64,000 nt of DNA from Isoetes taiwanensis (GCA_021234155.1 JAJEKV010000053.1:646020-710019), one strand, 5' to 3'. Numbered from the stretch's first letter, positions 25,297 to 37,589 are shown. Notes: a model not told the origin generated them from the letters alone. Made by a program: numbers and translations.

Positions 25297-25705
25297 TTCA
25301 TTCTCTAAGACATCGATCTGTGAAGAGGTCTTTTACTCGTATGTCATCAGCAAATATTTCCACATGTCTCTGGGATGTTTCCCTCTTAGCTTCAACACAA
25401 TTCCAGAACTTACTTTGCTTATTATTATTCCTTGAGCCTCTCTTAGCTTTGCCTGACTTTCACTGCCTTCACTTGCACCAGGTCTGCTGTGGAACTCCCT
25501 TCCTCAGCTACATTTGAAGACTTGTATTTACTTTCTTTTACAACTGTATCAACTGGTTCAACAATCTCCCATAAATCCTCCACTTGCAACACATGCTTTA
25601 TCTTCTCTTTCCAGACCTGGAACCCTGAATCTCCTTTGAATACTTCAATAGCATTCAATAACCCTGCACCAAAACGGCTAGACATTTTTCTAGCTCTGAT
25701 ACCAA
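24964..25705 (-). pseudogene. Truncated copia gag with primer-binding site, unit B
   Basis: The gag starts at 25,685 with MSSRFGAGLLNAIEVFKGDS and WKEKIKHVLQVEDLWEIVEP. It continues, after a frameshift near 25,490, with AKLREAQGIIISKV and the MWKYLLMTYE motif, followed by a TAA near 25,333. The typical copia gag region is recognisable up to the point where the zinc knuckle would begin. The 12-base site complementary to the 3' end of initiator tRNA-Met (TGGTATCAGAGC on the minus strand) lies at 25,693-25,704, beside the LTR. Pol is absent, removed with the deletion that joined gag to MORC. Confidence 0.85.
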
Positions 25706-26534
25706 TGTGAGCAAATTAATATGCAGTGTTATTAGAAACTCTATTTGACAATAAAATGTCTAGCTTATCCAAATACTGCATATAACTTCAACACATCTTA
25801 ACACATGTTTACAATGCAAATGCTTGCATCCAACTATTACACAATCATAGCAAGAAATCACAATTATGCTAGCCACAAATTATACTTGTAAAATGACCAT
25901 TGTCAACCTTTATAATATTTACCCATTGAAGATAAAATCAATGGTAATATACAGCAATGCTTATTAACCTTCAATTACCTTCACAACTGAAGACCTTTTA
26001 TAAAATAGCCGTCGCTGAGAATGATCACAAAAACTGAGCACACAAACGATCATTCTTACTTCTTGTATTTATAATGGACAGTTCCCATGGTGCTGGAACC
26101 GCCCAAGTCCTCCGGATCCGTCTTCAATCTTATCTGTTTCTAGAATCCAGATCTAAAGGAAGTTTCTACTTTCGAATGAGTTTTTGGCTCCAAATCATTC
26201 GATGCTGAAAAATATCATTAATATTTTTTCATTCATATTTCCACCATAGGTTATAAACTATGAATATCCCATATTCACCTTGTCTAAACCTAAACGAATT
26301 TTCATATCTCCTTTCTTCACCCTAGGTCTCACCACATCAGATAATTAAATCTTTTCACTTGATCTATAAGGCCCAGTGCTCCCAAGCTGCAGTTCTATTC
26401 AACTCCTTCTGTCTCCCTTTATCTGTTAATTGTCTGGTTGTTCCCTTTCATTCCAATTTCTGAACATTCATTTAAAATTTCAACTTGACAACTGTTCATA
26501 AACAATAAGTTGTGAACTGAACAATTTTCTCACA
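25706..26534 (-). mobile_element. Copia 5' LTR, unit B
   Basis: An 829-bp LTR with TGTGAG...CTCACA ends on the minus strand and GTAAG target duplication at 26,535-26,539. The TATA box TTATAAATAC (minus) is at about 26,063-26,076. It is oriented toward gag and MORC. The two missing blocks relative to other copies are small (for example a TAATAATATT duplication near 26,218). Confidence 0.9.
26063..26076 (-). promoter_or_regulatory. LTR TATA box upstream of gag-MORC, unit B
   Basis: On the minus strand the LTR reads ATTATAAATACAAG, a good plant TATA element. It is identical in unit A (16,002-16,015) and at the full element. It would place transcription start around 26,035-26,045, before the R-U5 part of the LTR, the primer-binding site and gag. 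Confidence 0.6.
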
Positions 26535-27478
26535 GTAAGTCGAGTACCAATGCGGGGGTCACTTATGTGGCACGTGTTCTCTAGCACACCCAGGGATACG
26601 TCATGCCCGGGGAGGGGACACCTTCCTGACCTGCCTCATCGGACTGGGAGATGTAACTTGGAGTAGTCTCATAGGGTGACTCCATGAGATTGTGTCTCCG
26701 AAAGGCTACAATTACGTTATAGCATGTTTCAGCCTATCTGCAAAGTATGCACAGGAGGGGCGGATGGAATGGTCTACCCTAGCCATTGTTCTATGCCAGT
26801 CAATGCCACGTTATATCTTTGTCTGTTGTCATCTTGAGGCCTTGACCGACAGTCAACCCCCTAGAGTCTGAGTCCTTATTGGTGGTATATTGCTAATATT
26901 ATCTTGTGCTTGTATTGCTATTTATATGATGATGGATGGGCCACCCTTCGTGGTGGTATATTATTTTGAGCATGATTGTTGTGTGCTAACATGTATGTAC
27001 GCTTATGTGGGACGAATGACACCTCTGTGTTCCTCATCCAGATACTTGGCCATCCCAAGTGGTCCGAGTTAGACGGAGGGCCATTCAATGGTGATGTAGT
27101 TGCCACGGGAGGGGAATTCCCGTGGCATTTGTATGATGGGAGCATCGTATAGATTCTGGGAGCATCACAGTAGTATCAGAGCATGATTTTAGTAGACCAA
27201 ATCATTGCACTGGCCATAGTCTAACTCGTTAGGTTGGTTGGTTGTAGGGGACTTTGACGTAGGTTAAACTACCCCAATTCCATTGCTACTATGTGTGTTG
27301 GCCTAGTTATGAGAGGATTAAACTAGTTAGGTATGAAGGTGTGAGTTATTATAGTTAAGTATGTTAAGTTCTTGGTGCATCACGCCTCCATATAAAAATG
27401 TGTATACGTGCTTATTTTTGCCATATAAAATTTTTTATTAAAGAAAAAAACCCTGGTGTACAAAATAGAACTTAAACA
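26535..27478 (+). mobile_element. Gypsy 5' LTR right part plus primer-binding site and leader, unit B
   Basis: This continues the gypsy LTR interrupted by copia. It ends GGGAGCATCACA at about 27,169, followed by TAGTATCAGAGC at 27,171-27,182, one base off the canonical tRNA-Met site. The leader runs to the joint at 27,478. It is nearly identical to 45,650-46,185 and 46,275-46,522. A related sequence in opposite orientation forms part of the LTR at 48,690-50,188. Confidence 0.75.
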
Positions 27479-28839
27479 TTTGAATATATCACGAAATCAT
27501 AGGAAAACCTTAGTGAAAAGCATACAAAAACACACAAAAAACCCCCTGTTATTGTGCTAGATATTCGTCTACAATGTTCATGAAGATATCTTTTGATTTT
27601 CAATTTGTAGTTGTATTTGATTTTTAATTTGTGGAGCCACAAAAACTATATTACAATATTCATCGAAATGCAGCTTGTTTCGAAGGAGATTCTTGTAATT
27701 TTAGCAAAAACGTAGAGAGAATTTGATGATATTTAAAAATAGAAAATTTATAAAAATGTTCTCATATTTTTACATATTTATGAAAATGCCCTTATATTGT
27801 CTTAACTTGTTAAAATGCCCTTAGGTATTCCCACGGTCTATTTTGGCAGCACTAAAAGTTATCCACAATGATCATTTTTGGGATCAAGCACCTCTTAAGA
27901 ACTCCTAGACCACTTTGGAGTTGGCCATTTTGGAGATCAATGTCCTTTTAAGAACTTCGAGCCCATGTTAGAGATAATCTATCTAAGATTATATAAGCTA
28001 CTTAGTAGGTATAAGCTCAAACTGCTATTATATTTTATCATCAAATTAAACAGAGCTCGAGAAGAGTATCTTTTGTTGGCAGATTCAAGCATATCCTAAA
28101 TAAAATGCAGAGATGAGTCATACAAAATGATCCGCTTCAGAATTTAACAAATTAAAGGCTTTGTAGTAGAGTTTGAGACAGTGTACTTTTTGAAAGAATC
28201 CGAGCAGACAGATATCTACCACTATTGTATTGAAAAAAATCCTCCAGCATTTAGAGTAAATCTACCTAAACTAATTGTACATCTATTGGTAGAAGGGACA
28301 ACGAAAAGAGTGCGAGAACTTGCAGATGCACAAATTAAGGATGACTAAATTAGAAGCAATATTCAAGACTGCTCTCGAAATCGTTTTCTATAGGAGTCCC
28401 TATGATTCTAATTGCCTCTAAGTGCAAAACAAAAATCAATTTTGATCTTGAAGAACGATTCAGGATATGGCCCATTCTTTGTTGTACAAAAAGAAAAGCG
28501 TACATTTTCATAATTTACAAAAATGCAAGGGCATTTTCATGATTTTAAGTACATAGGCATTTTATAATTTTCCAACGGGGGATGGGGGGTTAAAAATTAT
28601 AGAATGAATTATAAGTTGCTAATCGAGGTTCAACGCGAGCGACACGTAATGAACGGGAGGTTCAAATTACGGCATTATTCGGCGATAATTAAAAGTTGTA
28701 TTTGTGCTTCGGGTTTTCCTCGGAGCTACCGCCCTCCGCGAGCAATTTTCTTTTCGGCCATCGCTCCTTTCCTCGGCTCTTCTTGGATAATACCTTCTTG
28801 GCGGTTCTTGCCGCCGGCAAATTTTAAGCTAATTTAGGC

Positions 28840-29420
28840 TTTAGCCTCGGCCAGAATGCATGGAACATGCTTGTGCGGCATATCGTCCCGTCCACACCAG
28901 AATATGGCTCCCTGCATGTTGTCCCTTCTGGACATACTGCTAAATCCCCTTCTTGCAACAGATTTGCCATGGGTTTTGCATCATGAGCCTTGCATCTTGT
29001 TAATCTTGCGCTTTTATCTGGACTCAAAGCTCTCTCTCACAATTCTTACGTTTTCATTCTTGCAAAGGATATGAATCTTCGGATCTAGCGCGCTGTTCGT
29101 GTATTGTGTGAGGAAGAGGGGCTATATTTCTTGGATTCTTCTTTGATGGAGGTATGGCCCCTTTTACCGGACGAAAACTCCAAGAATTGCTTCTATTGCC
29201 GTACCGGATTATTGCCAAGATTATGCCAAAGGGCATCCATAATAAAATTACCACCACGGTTTAATGGTGTTTGGAGCATGTCCTAGCCTTTCGTCGTGGA
29301 ATACTAACGGAAGTTGGATATTCATCGCCTTCCGCATTGAACCAGAAACTTTACGAACTATGTAGGACCTCTGCGTAACAAAAGCACCTAAGCGCACGCC
29401 ACCGAACCGCGGCATGGAGG
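28840..29420 (-). pseudogene. GPAT-like acyltransferase, unit C, decayed
   Basis: This is the clearest copy. In minus-strand order it shows LVFHDERLGHAP (equivalent to the FHDGRLVxRPTP of plant GPATs, near 29,290), LWMPFGIILAIIR, a block I region damaged around 29,080, and [14 protein letters not shown]. It then shows block [24 protein letters not shown] at 28,902-28,960, whose EGTTCREP is the glycerol-3-phosphate-binding signature. After REPY the family's LLRFSxLFAEL is not found, so the domain is cut or scrambled. Known GPATs are about 500 residues; only about 180 are represented. Frameshifts separate the motifs. Confidence 0.62.
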
Positions 29421-29450
29421 GGTAATTTGAACCTCCGGGTCCATTACAAG

Positions 29451-29575
29451 CGGGGAAAATACCCTCTCGCGGTTTTAGGGGGGCAATTTGCTCGGCTACG
29501 GCCGGGCCGCGACTCGCGGCTCCGCCGCCGTTATCTTCTGCCATAATTACCCGAAAACCCTCGAGGTATTTTCCC
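29451..29575. repeat. GC-rich imperfect inverted repeat, unit C
   Basis: Arms GGGGAAAATACCCTCTCGCG and CCCTCGAGGTATTTTCCC enclose a loop of GGCCGGGCCGCG and CCGCCGCCG composition. It has the same position relative to the GPAT-like stretch as in A and B. Confidence 0.65.
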
Positions 29576-29791
29576 TATATTATTAAGGAGTAGATAACAT
29601 ACAGGCGGGGTATTCTTGAAAAAAAAATTGAGGGCCATCAAAATGGCGGGGGTGCGCCAGAATCTTGGCCCGTGGCGCATGGCTCAAATTTTTGAAGTAA
29701 CACCCGGGCCGGCGTTATCGCCCCTAACACACCGCCTGAGAGAGTTTTGGGCCATCCGATCATTATCAAAATCGATGGATCCGTTCATTTC

Positions 29792-29871
29792 ATAACATCC
29801 TAGGGTGTTATGGAGTAGCAGTGTTCGGGGCATCCGATCATTATCAATCATTTCATATCCTAGGGTGTTAT
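29792..29871. repeat. Paired CCTAGG-centred palindromes, unit C
   Basis: ATAACATCCTAGGGTGTTAT at 29,792-29,811 and a second copy ATATCCTAGGGTGTTAT at about 29,855-29,871. They are separated by CGGGGCATCCGATCATTATC as in unit B. Confidence 0.65.
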
Positions 29872-30679
29872 GGAGTAGCAAGTGTGTTATAGCTCGAAGA
29901 ATAATAATCGATCAAGATTGATCCGAACCGCTTGGATCACTATAAACTTGAGGGGGTGTGTTAAGGGTGTATAACATTATTCCACCATCCAGGAACGAGA
30001 GACACAACATTTTGCTTTTAGCAAGACGCTACGGCAACTAGGACCTGGAAGGCTAACAAAATCGGTGGGTCACCGAACCTCACTCCATCTTTTCGCATCT
30101 ACGTTGTATATATCGGACGCCATCATATTATAGCCACGGGCATATCCATGTTATAGCCATGCCAAAAAAAATAGCAAACAGCATTTTTGTGGACTTTTGT
30201 GGACCACGAATTTTTTGCCATTTAAGGCTGGCTATAACATGCCTACGTCGGACATTTACAGCGCTGGCATCTTTTCATGCTCTGCCACAAGCAAAGACTG
30301 GTGCCATTACTACCAAGTCAGTCCAACCATGTTCTTCCAGTAAATTGTAAAATTAGATGCTCAAATTATATGGAACTCCCAATACTTTTGTATTTGAAAA
30401 AATGGTGACCTTTCAACGAATATTCATCCGCTGTACATGTTACAATAACTTCTGAGCTTGGCTTTCGATTAGCTATAGAAAATGTCCCTTTTGCCACCAG
30501 TACAAACAGCAGTCTATATCATACAAGTGTTTGGAATTGTCGCAAAGATGGGCTTGAATAAGCTGGCAGAAAAACCCGCAGCCTTTGTAGAATTGAATAG
30601 GACTTTCATACATGTCCGCAAAATGTCAGTAGTAGTCGCTGTAAAATGTGGAAGGTATGGTATATACACTTGATGGAGT

Positions 30680-33600
30680 TCAATTTTTTATGCCATTAGA
30701 TTTATCAGTAACGTCCTTCATGAGTTTTATGTACTTGTTCTTAGTTAGCAATAACTCATTCTGCAACCGGTCCACCTAAAAGAGAAGCATTTGTCAGACT
30801 CAATTAAATATCAGAGACCTCAAAAAAAAGTAAAGTAGCACAAGTTTCTACCTTCAATTCCAGCTCCTTTTTTAGCAGCTCAAAATTATCTACCTACAAT
30901 TTACAAATGCAGTATTAAAAACAGGCAATGGCAGAAAATATGTGCAATCAGCAGCCTGATGTACCTTCGTTTCCAACTCCTTGGTTTTTTGTTCTAGCTC
31001 CGAATATCTGTCAAAGGCACATCTTAAATCCAGGTTTTCGTTTAAGCAAGAAAGCATGAGCAAAAGCAGTATTCTAATGTCCTAAAAGATTCTTAGTGGA
31101 TCTGGGTACCTCAAAATAATTGTTTGTTTTCTTCAAGTGCCTTTTGAAGAGAAACATCAGCATTTTGACAATGACAACACTTTACCGCCAGGTGGTTTTA
31201 TATCTTCTTGGATGACTACCTGAAGAAAAAAAAAAAAAAAAAAAGAGGGAAAATCCTGTTTAGGATCCATTGTGAAGGAAATGCCACTTCTAGCAATCTA
31301 AGACTTACTTTCTGCAACTGCTCTTCATTGGCACTGGGCGTTGCAACTGCTCCTCATTGGCACCAGACCGTTGTCTTTTTTCAGCTGTGGGCCAATTTCA
31401 TTTTCAGCTAGCATCCGCCTCTTTGTATATTCCATGCTAGTCTCTTCAAGCTTCACAGTTGTCAATTTATCTGTCGAACTGATAGTTCCTCCACTGCCTC
31501 CGCTCCTGCTTTGGGGTGCAGATATAGCTTCGTTTGTTTGTTGTCTAACAGGCATGTTCTCTGGTATACCTGGCAGGTCCTCAGACAAGGGCCTAGAATT
31601 ACTGATAACTGGCTTCACATCATCCATATGTGCATGACTTTCTGTAGCTAACGAAGATGGTATAGGATCAGGTGTGGTAGCCCACATTGTAGGTGTCACA
31701 TTCAATGGCTGCTGAAATCCAGTGTTAGAAATTCCATGGAAGACTGGCATAGGATATGCGGCTGCAGGTAAAAGCTACTCCAACAACCTCGCTTGCAATA
31801 GGTTGTACAACCTTCCGATTTTTCTGTGACTGCGCCTGGTAACCAATTAGTCCACAGTGCAAGTTCCTGGAAAATGTAGAGGAACGAGTAAAAAACAGAT
31901 GTACATGGGCAATTGCAACACTTTTTGTATGGTGCATTTTAAAATTGCTTTCCACAAACATCAGATTTAGCACATGTACAAGCATTTCTGAAGAATGTCA
32001 TCCACATATCATATTTCTTATATAAAAAACCATCGCAAAGCACAGGATTACACAACATTCAAAGCAGATTGACTAGGCATCTGCTAGACGTTGATGTACA
32101 TAGTAACCAACTCTCTTCAATTAAGCCAATAATAGAAACGCCAGATTGCTACAAAATAGTTCCAAACACAAAATGCCAAACCTATGCAATAATCTCTAGA
32201 AGCCATATTGGAACATTATTTTTCATACAAAATGATCAGAAATATGTTTTTATTGATTTGAATCCACCTACCAATACTCAACAGTCATATGCTTCAACCT
32301 CGTCTCCAACCGCAAAAGAAGTGCAGTTTTTTCAAAGTCCTGTTTGTCATGTGCAGGCTCAATAAAATTTGCTTCCAAAACACCTATATATTCAGGCACA
32401 ATATCAGAACCACAGATGCCACCAGCGGACTTTTGTGTACAGGAAATAATGGGCTTTTAAATTGGCACTAACCAACAACTCCCCTTCCTCGACTGCTATT
32501 CTCATGAAGAACCTTCCAAAAGGGCTTCAAAGCAAGTTATTATCGTTAGCGCAACCACAAGGTGGCAATCAATTGCATTAAACAATGGATCTAGCAGCAG
32601 AAATTCATACAAGACTGACAACAACTAGGACTTTCTATAGTTCTTGTTGAAACAAGCTGCGAAGCAAGCAGCAGGGATGTATATTATACCATGATAAGGC
32701 GATTTTTGTGGTAGACATTAAAACCATGGACATTGACCATTGGAGCCTCTTTTGTAAAGCCAATTGTGGTCAGAACAGACACCTGTTACACAAATTGTGT
32801 GCAGAGAGTTTCAGAATAATGTTACACAATCCCCAAAATATGTTAGGAGGTATACCTCTTTAGTTGCACTGGGACCGCCAACCTGTGGTTTATATATAAT
32901 GTATTCAGGAAACTTCAAATCTGCTGCAATGCTATGATGTTCAACAACTTTGCCTCGCAAGATTATTTGAAAATTTGGTGGCATCCGAAGATAAAGTATA
33001 GAAGCATAAACCTGCATAACAGCAAAACTCAATGCTACAAGCAATAAACAAGAGCACAAGCCTTCAATAATTTATGACTGTTACATATCTACCAGTTCAT
33101 GCAGCCTTTAACATGTTTAGTAATATACTTAGGGTGCTTACCCAGAATGAATACCTTAGCTGATTAGCTATGTGGGTTTGGGCTAGTTGATAATGAAGCT
33201 TGTCCTTTTTGTCTTCCTTCAGGCCTGTCCTCAGCTGAATATCCTGAAAGGTCAAGGCAAAAGAACTCACCTTTGAACCCAAAACTTGAAGGTCAAAATG
33301 AATAGCAAGGATTAGAACTAGCAAACTCACATTTTCATCAGTATCAAAGTCCAGCTCCAGCACTCCATCGTCATTGAGCCATAAATTATATACTATAATT
33401 TGGTGCCACATGTTCCTATATCATCAAACTGGAAATTTGCATTATAAAGAAAGGGATGTCATCAGCGTTCACCTCGACAGAGTTTCCTGTTTCCAGCACC
33501 AACCTGCTTAAGAAGATCAGATTCTGATGTAAATGGACCCCATTGCAATATTGTTGACAATGTTTTGACCCAGTCATCAGCTGTTGTGCGACAAGCATCT

Positions 33601-35599
33601 TTGCTTCGAAGAGTTCTTCGGTACTCAAAATCGACCTGAGGTACAAAAAGACACATAAATATAAAATTGGGAAGAATAAAACCACCAGACATACATACAA
33701 TGGGCACAACAATGTTCATGACCATTTTCACGTGAAAGGTATATGAAAGAAGTCCGACACTCTGTGTAACAGAACTGCCCAAACAATGGACTTCAAAGTA
33801 CTTCTAAGAATGTGACAAAAATTCTCCATGCTTATTAGATGCTAATGCATCTGCAATTTGTATACTTACTATATAAGATGCATTTGATGTGATTGAATTA
33901 AATGCACAAAAACATAAAATTACGCTTGCTAGAAACCATGATCCAAATGGAAATTATAATCTTTTACAATCCTTGTTTATTATTTACTAGTAATAAGAAG
34001 GTAATGTCTTCAGCTTCTAGGATATTAAGTCACATTAATCAGCTTACCTGCCATGCTTACGACGACTGTATACGGCGACATCTGCTCCAAGACGCATTGT
34101 GCTAGTTTTGAATCCGCTCCCATCTGTTTTGGCGCTAATTATAGTCAGCAAATGAAAACGAAAAATGAAAGACAGCATAGCACCTAGAATTCACTACAAG
34201 GTTATATTTCAAGGAAACAAAGCCACAGGCAGAACTAAGCATAATTAGGCTGCTTACACTGGCCAATTGTTGCATTACTAGCTTTACGAGAGTAACCCAA
34301 ACTCATGCATTGTCTTATATTTTCTGGGTCCATCCCACCTCCGCCATCTGTAATGGAGATATGTGAATAACAGAAAATCTTTAATCCTGTACATTGATAT
34401 GCATATTAAAAACCTTGAAAGAGCAAAGCAGGAGTTCCATCAGCGAGGATTTATAATTTTGTCAACCTTTCACAAAGTCGCCCATTGGGAACCTGTGTAT
34501 GCATTTGCAAACCTTAAGAAATGAATAGAAAAATACGAGAGGAAAATTATGACTATAGATTCCAACCTCATCAACGGCATTGTCCAACAGCTCTGCAATT
34601 GCTGCTCATACATCAAGTACGGTACTTAGCACTGGCTTTTGACAAAAATAATACAAAGGGTACATAATTCTACCACTGCAAGCTGTGACTTTTAGAAAAA
34701 GGGTATTATACATTCAAAACTGCATTGTTGTTGTCCTTGACCTACACATGAATCTTCAATAGGAAAACATATGCTATATACTATATTAGCATTCAGTACC
34801 TCCAAGAGCCCATTTGTGGGAAGTTGCATTGAGTGAAGAAACTTTGGATGAACCCGAATATGATCCATTCCTCCTGAATCCAAAGACATAGTGCTATTAG
34901 AAATACAAAGACAGTGAAAAAAACACAGACAATTACATTCAGGGTTAGGCTTTCAACAAAATGCAACTGGAAAGAGGACCGCTTGTAAGTGACATACGTA
35001 ACCTTCTTTTTGTTTCGATTTAAGAGGAGAGATGTTACCGATAAAACTGTAACATGATCTCAAAGACCTTCAAGAGCAATATCAAATGCATTTCTATGCA
35101 AAAGCCTAATTCCATTCAATAACCCAGCCACTAGTTTGGTTGCAACAGAGCTTTACATACAGTCTAAAATTGTCTTTAAGTACCTTTGAGGAACAGATTT
35201 TTGCACAGATATTGCATCGTAATCGCCAGCACTCCAAAATGTCTGCAAACGTTCTTGCTGTGTTTACCTGAATTCATAATGCAAAGGTTAGAATGCAGAA
35301 CCAAATTACTCATTCCAGTATTACATTTATGCCCATTCTTTACATGGATGGATCCGTCTTGTGATGGCAGTTGGGCTTCGGCAGCTGTCTGAGTCCTATC
35401 AACATGCCCCTCTTCCGTCTTCACAAGAATCTGTTTATCTAATTGCGGACCTTCCTGAAGTTTTTCTGAATCTTTGGCATTGGCCACTAGTCTTTCACTC
35501 GGTTCATGTTTCTCGTTCATCATCGCTGGAAAGGTCAATTACAGCTTGAGTCGCCATCGAATTTGAATTACCAGATGCCATTACTGGCGTGTGGAGCAT
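30680..35599 (-). CDS. MORC: MORC (microrchidia/CRT1-like) GHKL ATPase, only copy with all detected 5' exons
   Basis: Twenty exons with GT-AG borders were traced: 35344-35599, 35184-35257, 34800-34893, 34567-34601, 34414-34492, 34258-34347, 34048-34123, 33699-33774, 33504-33635, 33331-33428, 33142-33243, 32856-33011, 32690-32782, 32473-32524, 32272-32383, 31309-31866, 31110-31219, 30965-31022, 30852-30893, 30680-30775. The N-terminus has AVIDLSSDDE (SUMO-interaction-like, usual in plant MORCs) and FWSAGDYD. Then come the ATPase (AIAELLDNAVDE, GGGM, GFKTS), the S5-like part (VNVHGFNVYHKNRL, LKHMTVEYW, HCGLIGYQ), a linker and a coiled coil ending near SNGIKN. The start at 35,599 follows TTTCAG, so a 5' UTR intron is possible; 35,581 is an alternative start. 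As written, one-base indels break exons 1, 3, 5, 9, 10 and 16; most are absent in copy B, so sequence error is likely. DDGGGM reads DGGGGM and GNGFK reads GSGFK here. Confidence 0.85.
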
Positions 35600-36415
35600 C
35601 TGAAACAGTAGCAAACAAAGAGCTAAAAATCATCGGCCCGAAATGTGTAGTTTATAAGAAAATAGCTTTCTAAAGGCACCTGAAGTTCAACAGTTTTTTT
35701 TTCTTTCTTTTTGCTTTGGAAGAGGAATTGAATGGACAACGATGTAGAGCTCTCCCCCAACTCCCTCCAATTTTGAAGATGCAAACAAAACAAACTAGTA
35801 CTTGCCCTCCTCTAAGGCTCCTTTTGCCCTAACTTCCTCCATGCTTTAGTTAGAAATAGGCCATTCTTTCTAAATTTATAGTCTCAACATTTAAAAGTTC
35901 TTTAAATGCCCCTGGCTATTTTAGAATTTATAATGAGGTTAGGGTTACCTACCTTTATAGAATTTATGAAGTTTTAGTTACCATTTATTATCTTTATAGC
36001 TATATAAACTTTTAGTGTGTTTTAGGAATTCAAACTAGATTGGACTTACTAGATTTCATCATCCCGTCCTAAGGTCGTGAGATTTGATTTAATGTGTTAA
36101 AGGCACACATTTTTTTGGCTTTTCTGCACCAAATGATATCTCCATATATTGAAATTAATCCTAGAGGATGATAAATCAATAAAATACATTATATTAATCT
36201 CTCATATAATATTAATTTATCAAATTAAGGTTAGGTTCTTCAAAGCTTGAGATAAAGTAAAGTAATAGAAGTTTAGAGTCCTTTTGGCCCATGGGGCAAT
36301 GGACATATTGTTAAGACTAGAAATAGTATCCAAAGTTGCTAGGTTATAAGCTGAGAACCTGTATCAATAAAAATGGGGATTCATAATTCAAAAGTACTCA
36401 ATTGTTAAAGCATTT
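35600..36415. other. Upstream region of the MORC gene
   Basis: AT-rich, no coding frame. A CT/TTTCTTT run at 35,695-35,715 lies about 100 bp before the putative first coding exon, and the start is preceded by a splice-acceptor-like CTGTTTCAG, so a 5' UTR exon probably lies here. No unambiguous TATA box or start site could be chosen. Confidence 0.4.
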
Positions 36416-37390
36416 GACCCTTTCCCTTTCTATTCTTTTCTTTTTTTTAGATCGGCTTTGTGGACATTAAAAAAATTTATCTATGTTTTGCTCTTTCCAC
36501 CTTTTCTTCTTCGTCATTTCCTTTTTATTTTCCCTTTTTAAATTTTCTCTTCTCTTTTTAGCCTATTCTCTTTCATCATTTCCTTTTCACCTTCGCTTTT
36601 CTTTTTTTTTTCGATCCTTTCCTCATTTCGTTCGTTCCCTCCTCTTTTTTCTCTTTTTTTGTCCTCCTGGCTCTTTCCCTTTTCCTTTCTTTCTCTTTTC
36701 TTTTCTCCATTTCCTTTTCTCTTTCCCTCTCTTTCCGTTTTCCTTTCCTTTTCCTTTGCCCTTTTTCTCCTTTGCCCTTCCTTTTCTCCCCTTTTCTTTT
36801 TTCTTTCCATTTCTCTTTTCTACTTGCCCTTTCCTTTTTCTCCCTTTCCTTTCTTTCCCTTTACTTTCTCCCATTTCCTTTTCTCCTTTTTCACTTTCCT
36901 TTCTAGTTTTTTCCCTTTCCTTTTCTTTTTTTTCCCTTTCCTTTTCCTTTTTCTCCTTTTCCCTTTACCCTTCCCTTTTCTCCCCTTTTCTTTTTCCTTT
37001 TTCTTTTTTTTAGCATTTCTATTTCTCCTTTCTCCTTTCCATTTTCCCCCCTCCACTTTTCTTTTTTTTGCCCATTCCTTTTCTCCTCCCCCTTTTCTCC
37101 CCTTTTCTTTTGCCTTTTTCTTTTTTTTTTTCCTTTCTCTTTCTCCTTTCCCTTTTCCATTTCCCTTCACCCTTTTTTTTTATTGCCACCTGCCCTTCTT
37201 TTCTCTTTCATTTTTTATTTTTTGGATTGAGTGAATCCCTTTTCCTTTGTCCTTCTTTTTTCTCTTTTTTTTTTCTTTTCCTTTTTCCATTTCCCCTTTC
37301 TCCCTTTTCTTTTTCCTTTCCCTTCCCTTTCTCTTTATCTCCTTTTCTTTTTTCTTTTTTTTCCCTTTCCTTTTCTCTTTGGATTAGTGA
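36416..37390. repeat. Polypyrimidine low-complexity block, about 1 kb
   Basis: Almost uninterrupted C/T on the plus strand, built from irregular TTTTCCTTTTCTCC-like units. Short interruptions read GGATTGAGTGAATC near 37,223 and GGATTAGTGAATC near 37,380. Long open frames rich in Phe, Ser, Leu and Pro (or Lys, Arg, Glu on the other strand) are composition artefacts. Confidence 0.9.
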
Positions 37391-37589
37391 ATCTAGGCCA
37401 GTCAAAATTGAAGCAAAATCAAGAAACTTACACTACGTTATCTTATATTATAAAGTTATACCACATCAGTTATGAAGCAAGCCCTAGATCCGGTTGAACA
37501 ACCAATGGTGAAGATGATGTGTTGTGTCTTCAAGTGAATTTCATCTTCAACATTGTAGCTGTCTGATTCACTCAATTTTAACAATCAAG

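Larger units (their letters stand above)
17427..27478. repeat. Tandem segmental duplication, unit B
   Basis: Middle unit, 10,052 bp against 10,044 bp for A. The joints read ACTTAAACA|TTTGAATATATC at both ends. Long stretches (for example 20,106-20,500 against 30,159-30,560) are essentially identical to unit C, while unit A differs by frequent indels. B carries the same MORC-gag fusion as A, showing that the deletion preceded this duplication or that B and A were copied from one another. Confidence 0.93.
27479..35019. repeat. Tandem segmental duplication, unit C (shared part)
   Basis: Third unit. It aligns with A and B from the joint after ACTTAAACA (27,471-27,478) to TGTTTCGAT at 35,011-35,019. 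There A and B switch to copia gag, whereas C continues into the MORC 5' region. C therefore keeps the arrangement before the deletion. The rest of the ancestral unit follows at 35,020-46,522. Confidence 0.92.

Noticed and set aside
25443-25685. Full-length gag-MORC protein from the gag ATG
   Set aside because: A frameshift near 25,490 and a TAA near 25,333 interrupt it as written; only the downstream part is open, so I do not claim an intact fusion gene.
7383-35019. MORC copies as retrotransposed (processed) genes carried by copia
   Set aside because: All copies keep their introns and their 3' flank, so they were duplicated as DNA, not through RNA.
36483-37475. Several long ORFs on both strands, rich in Phe/Leu/Ser/Pro or Lys/Arg/Glu
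   Set aside because: They are translations of a pure polypyrimidine/polypurine block; open frames are expected because stop codons are rare in such DNA.
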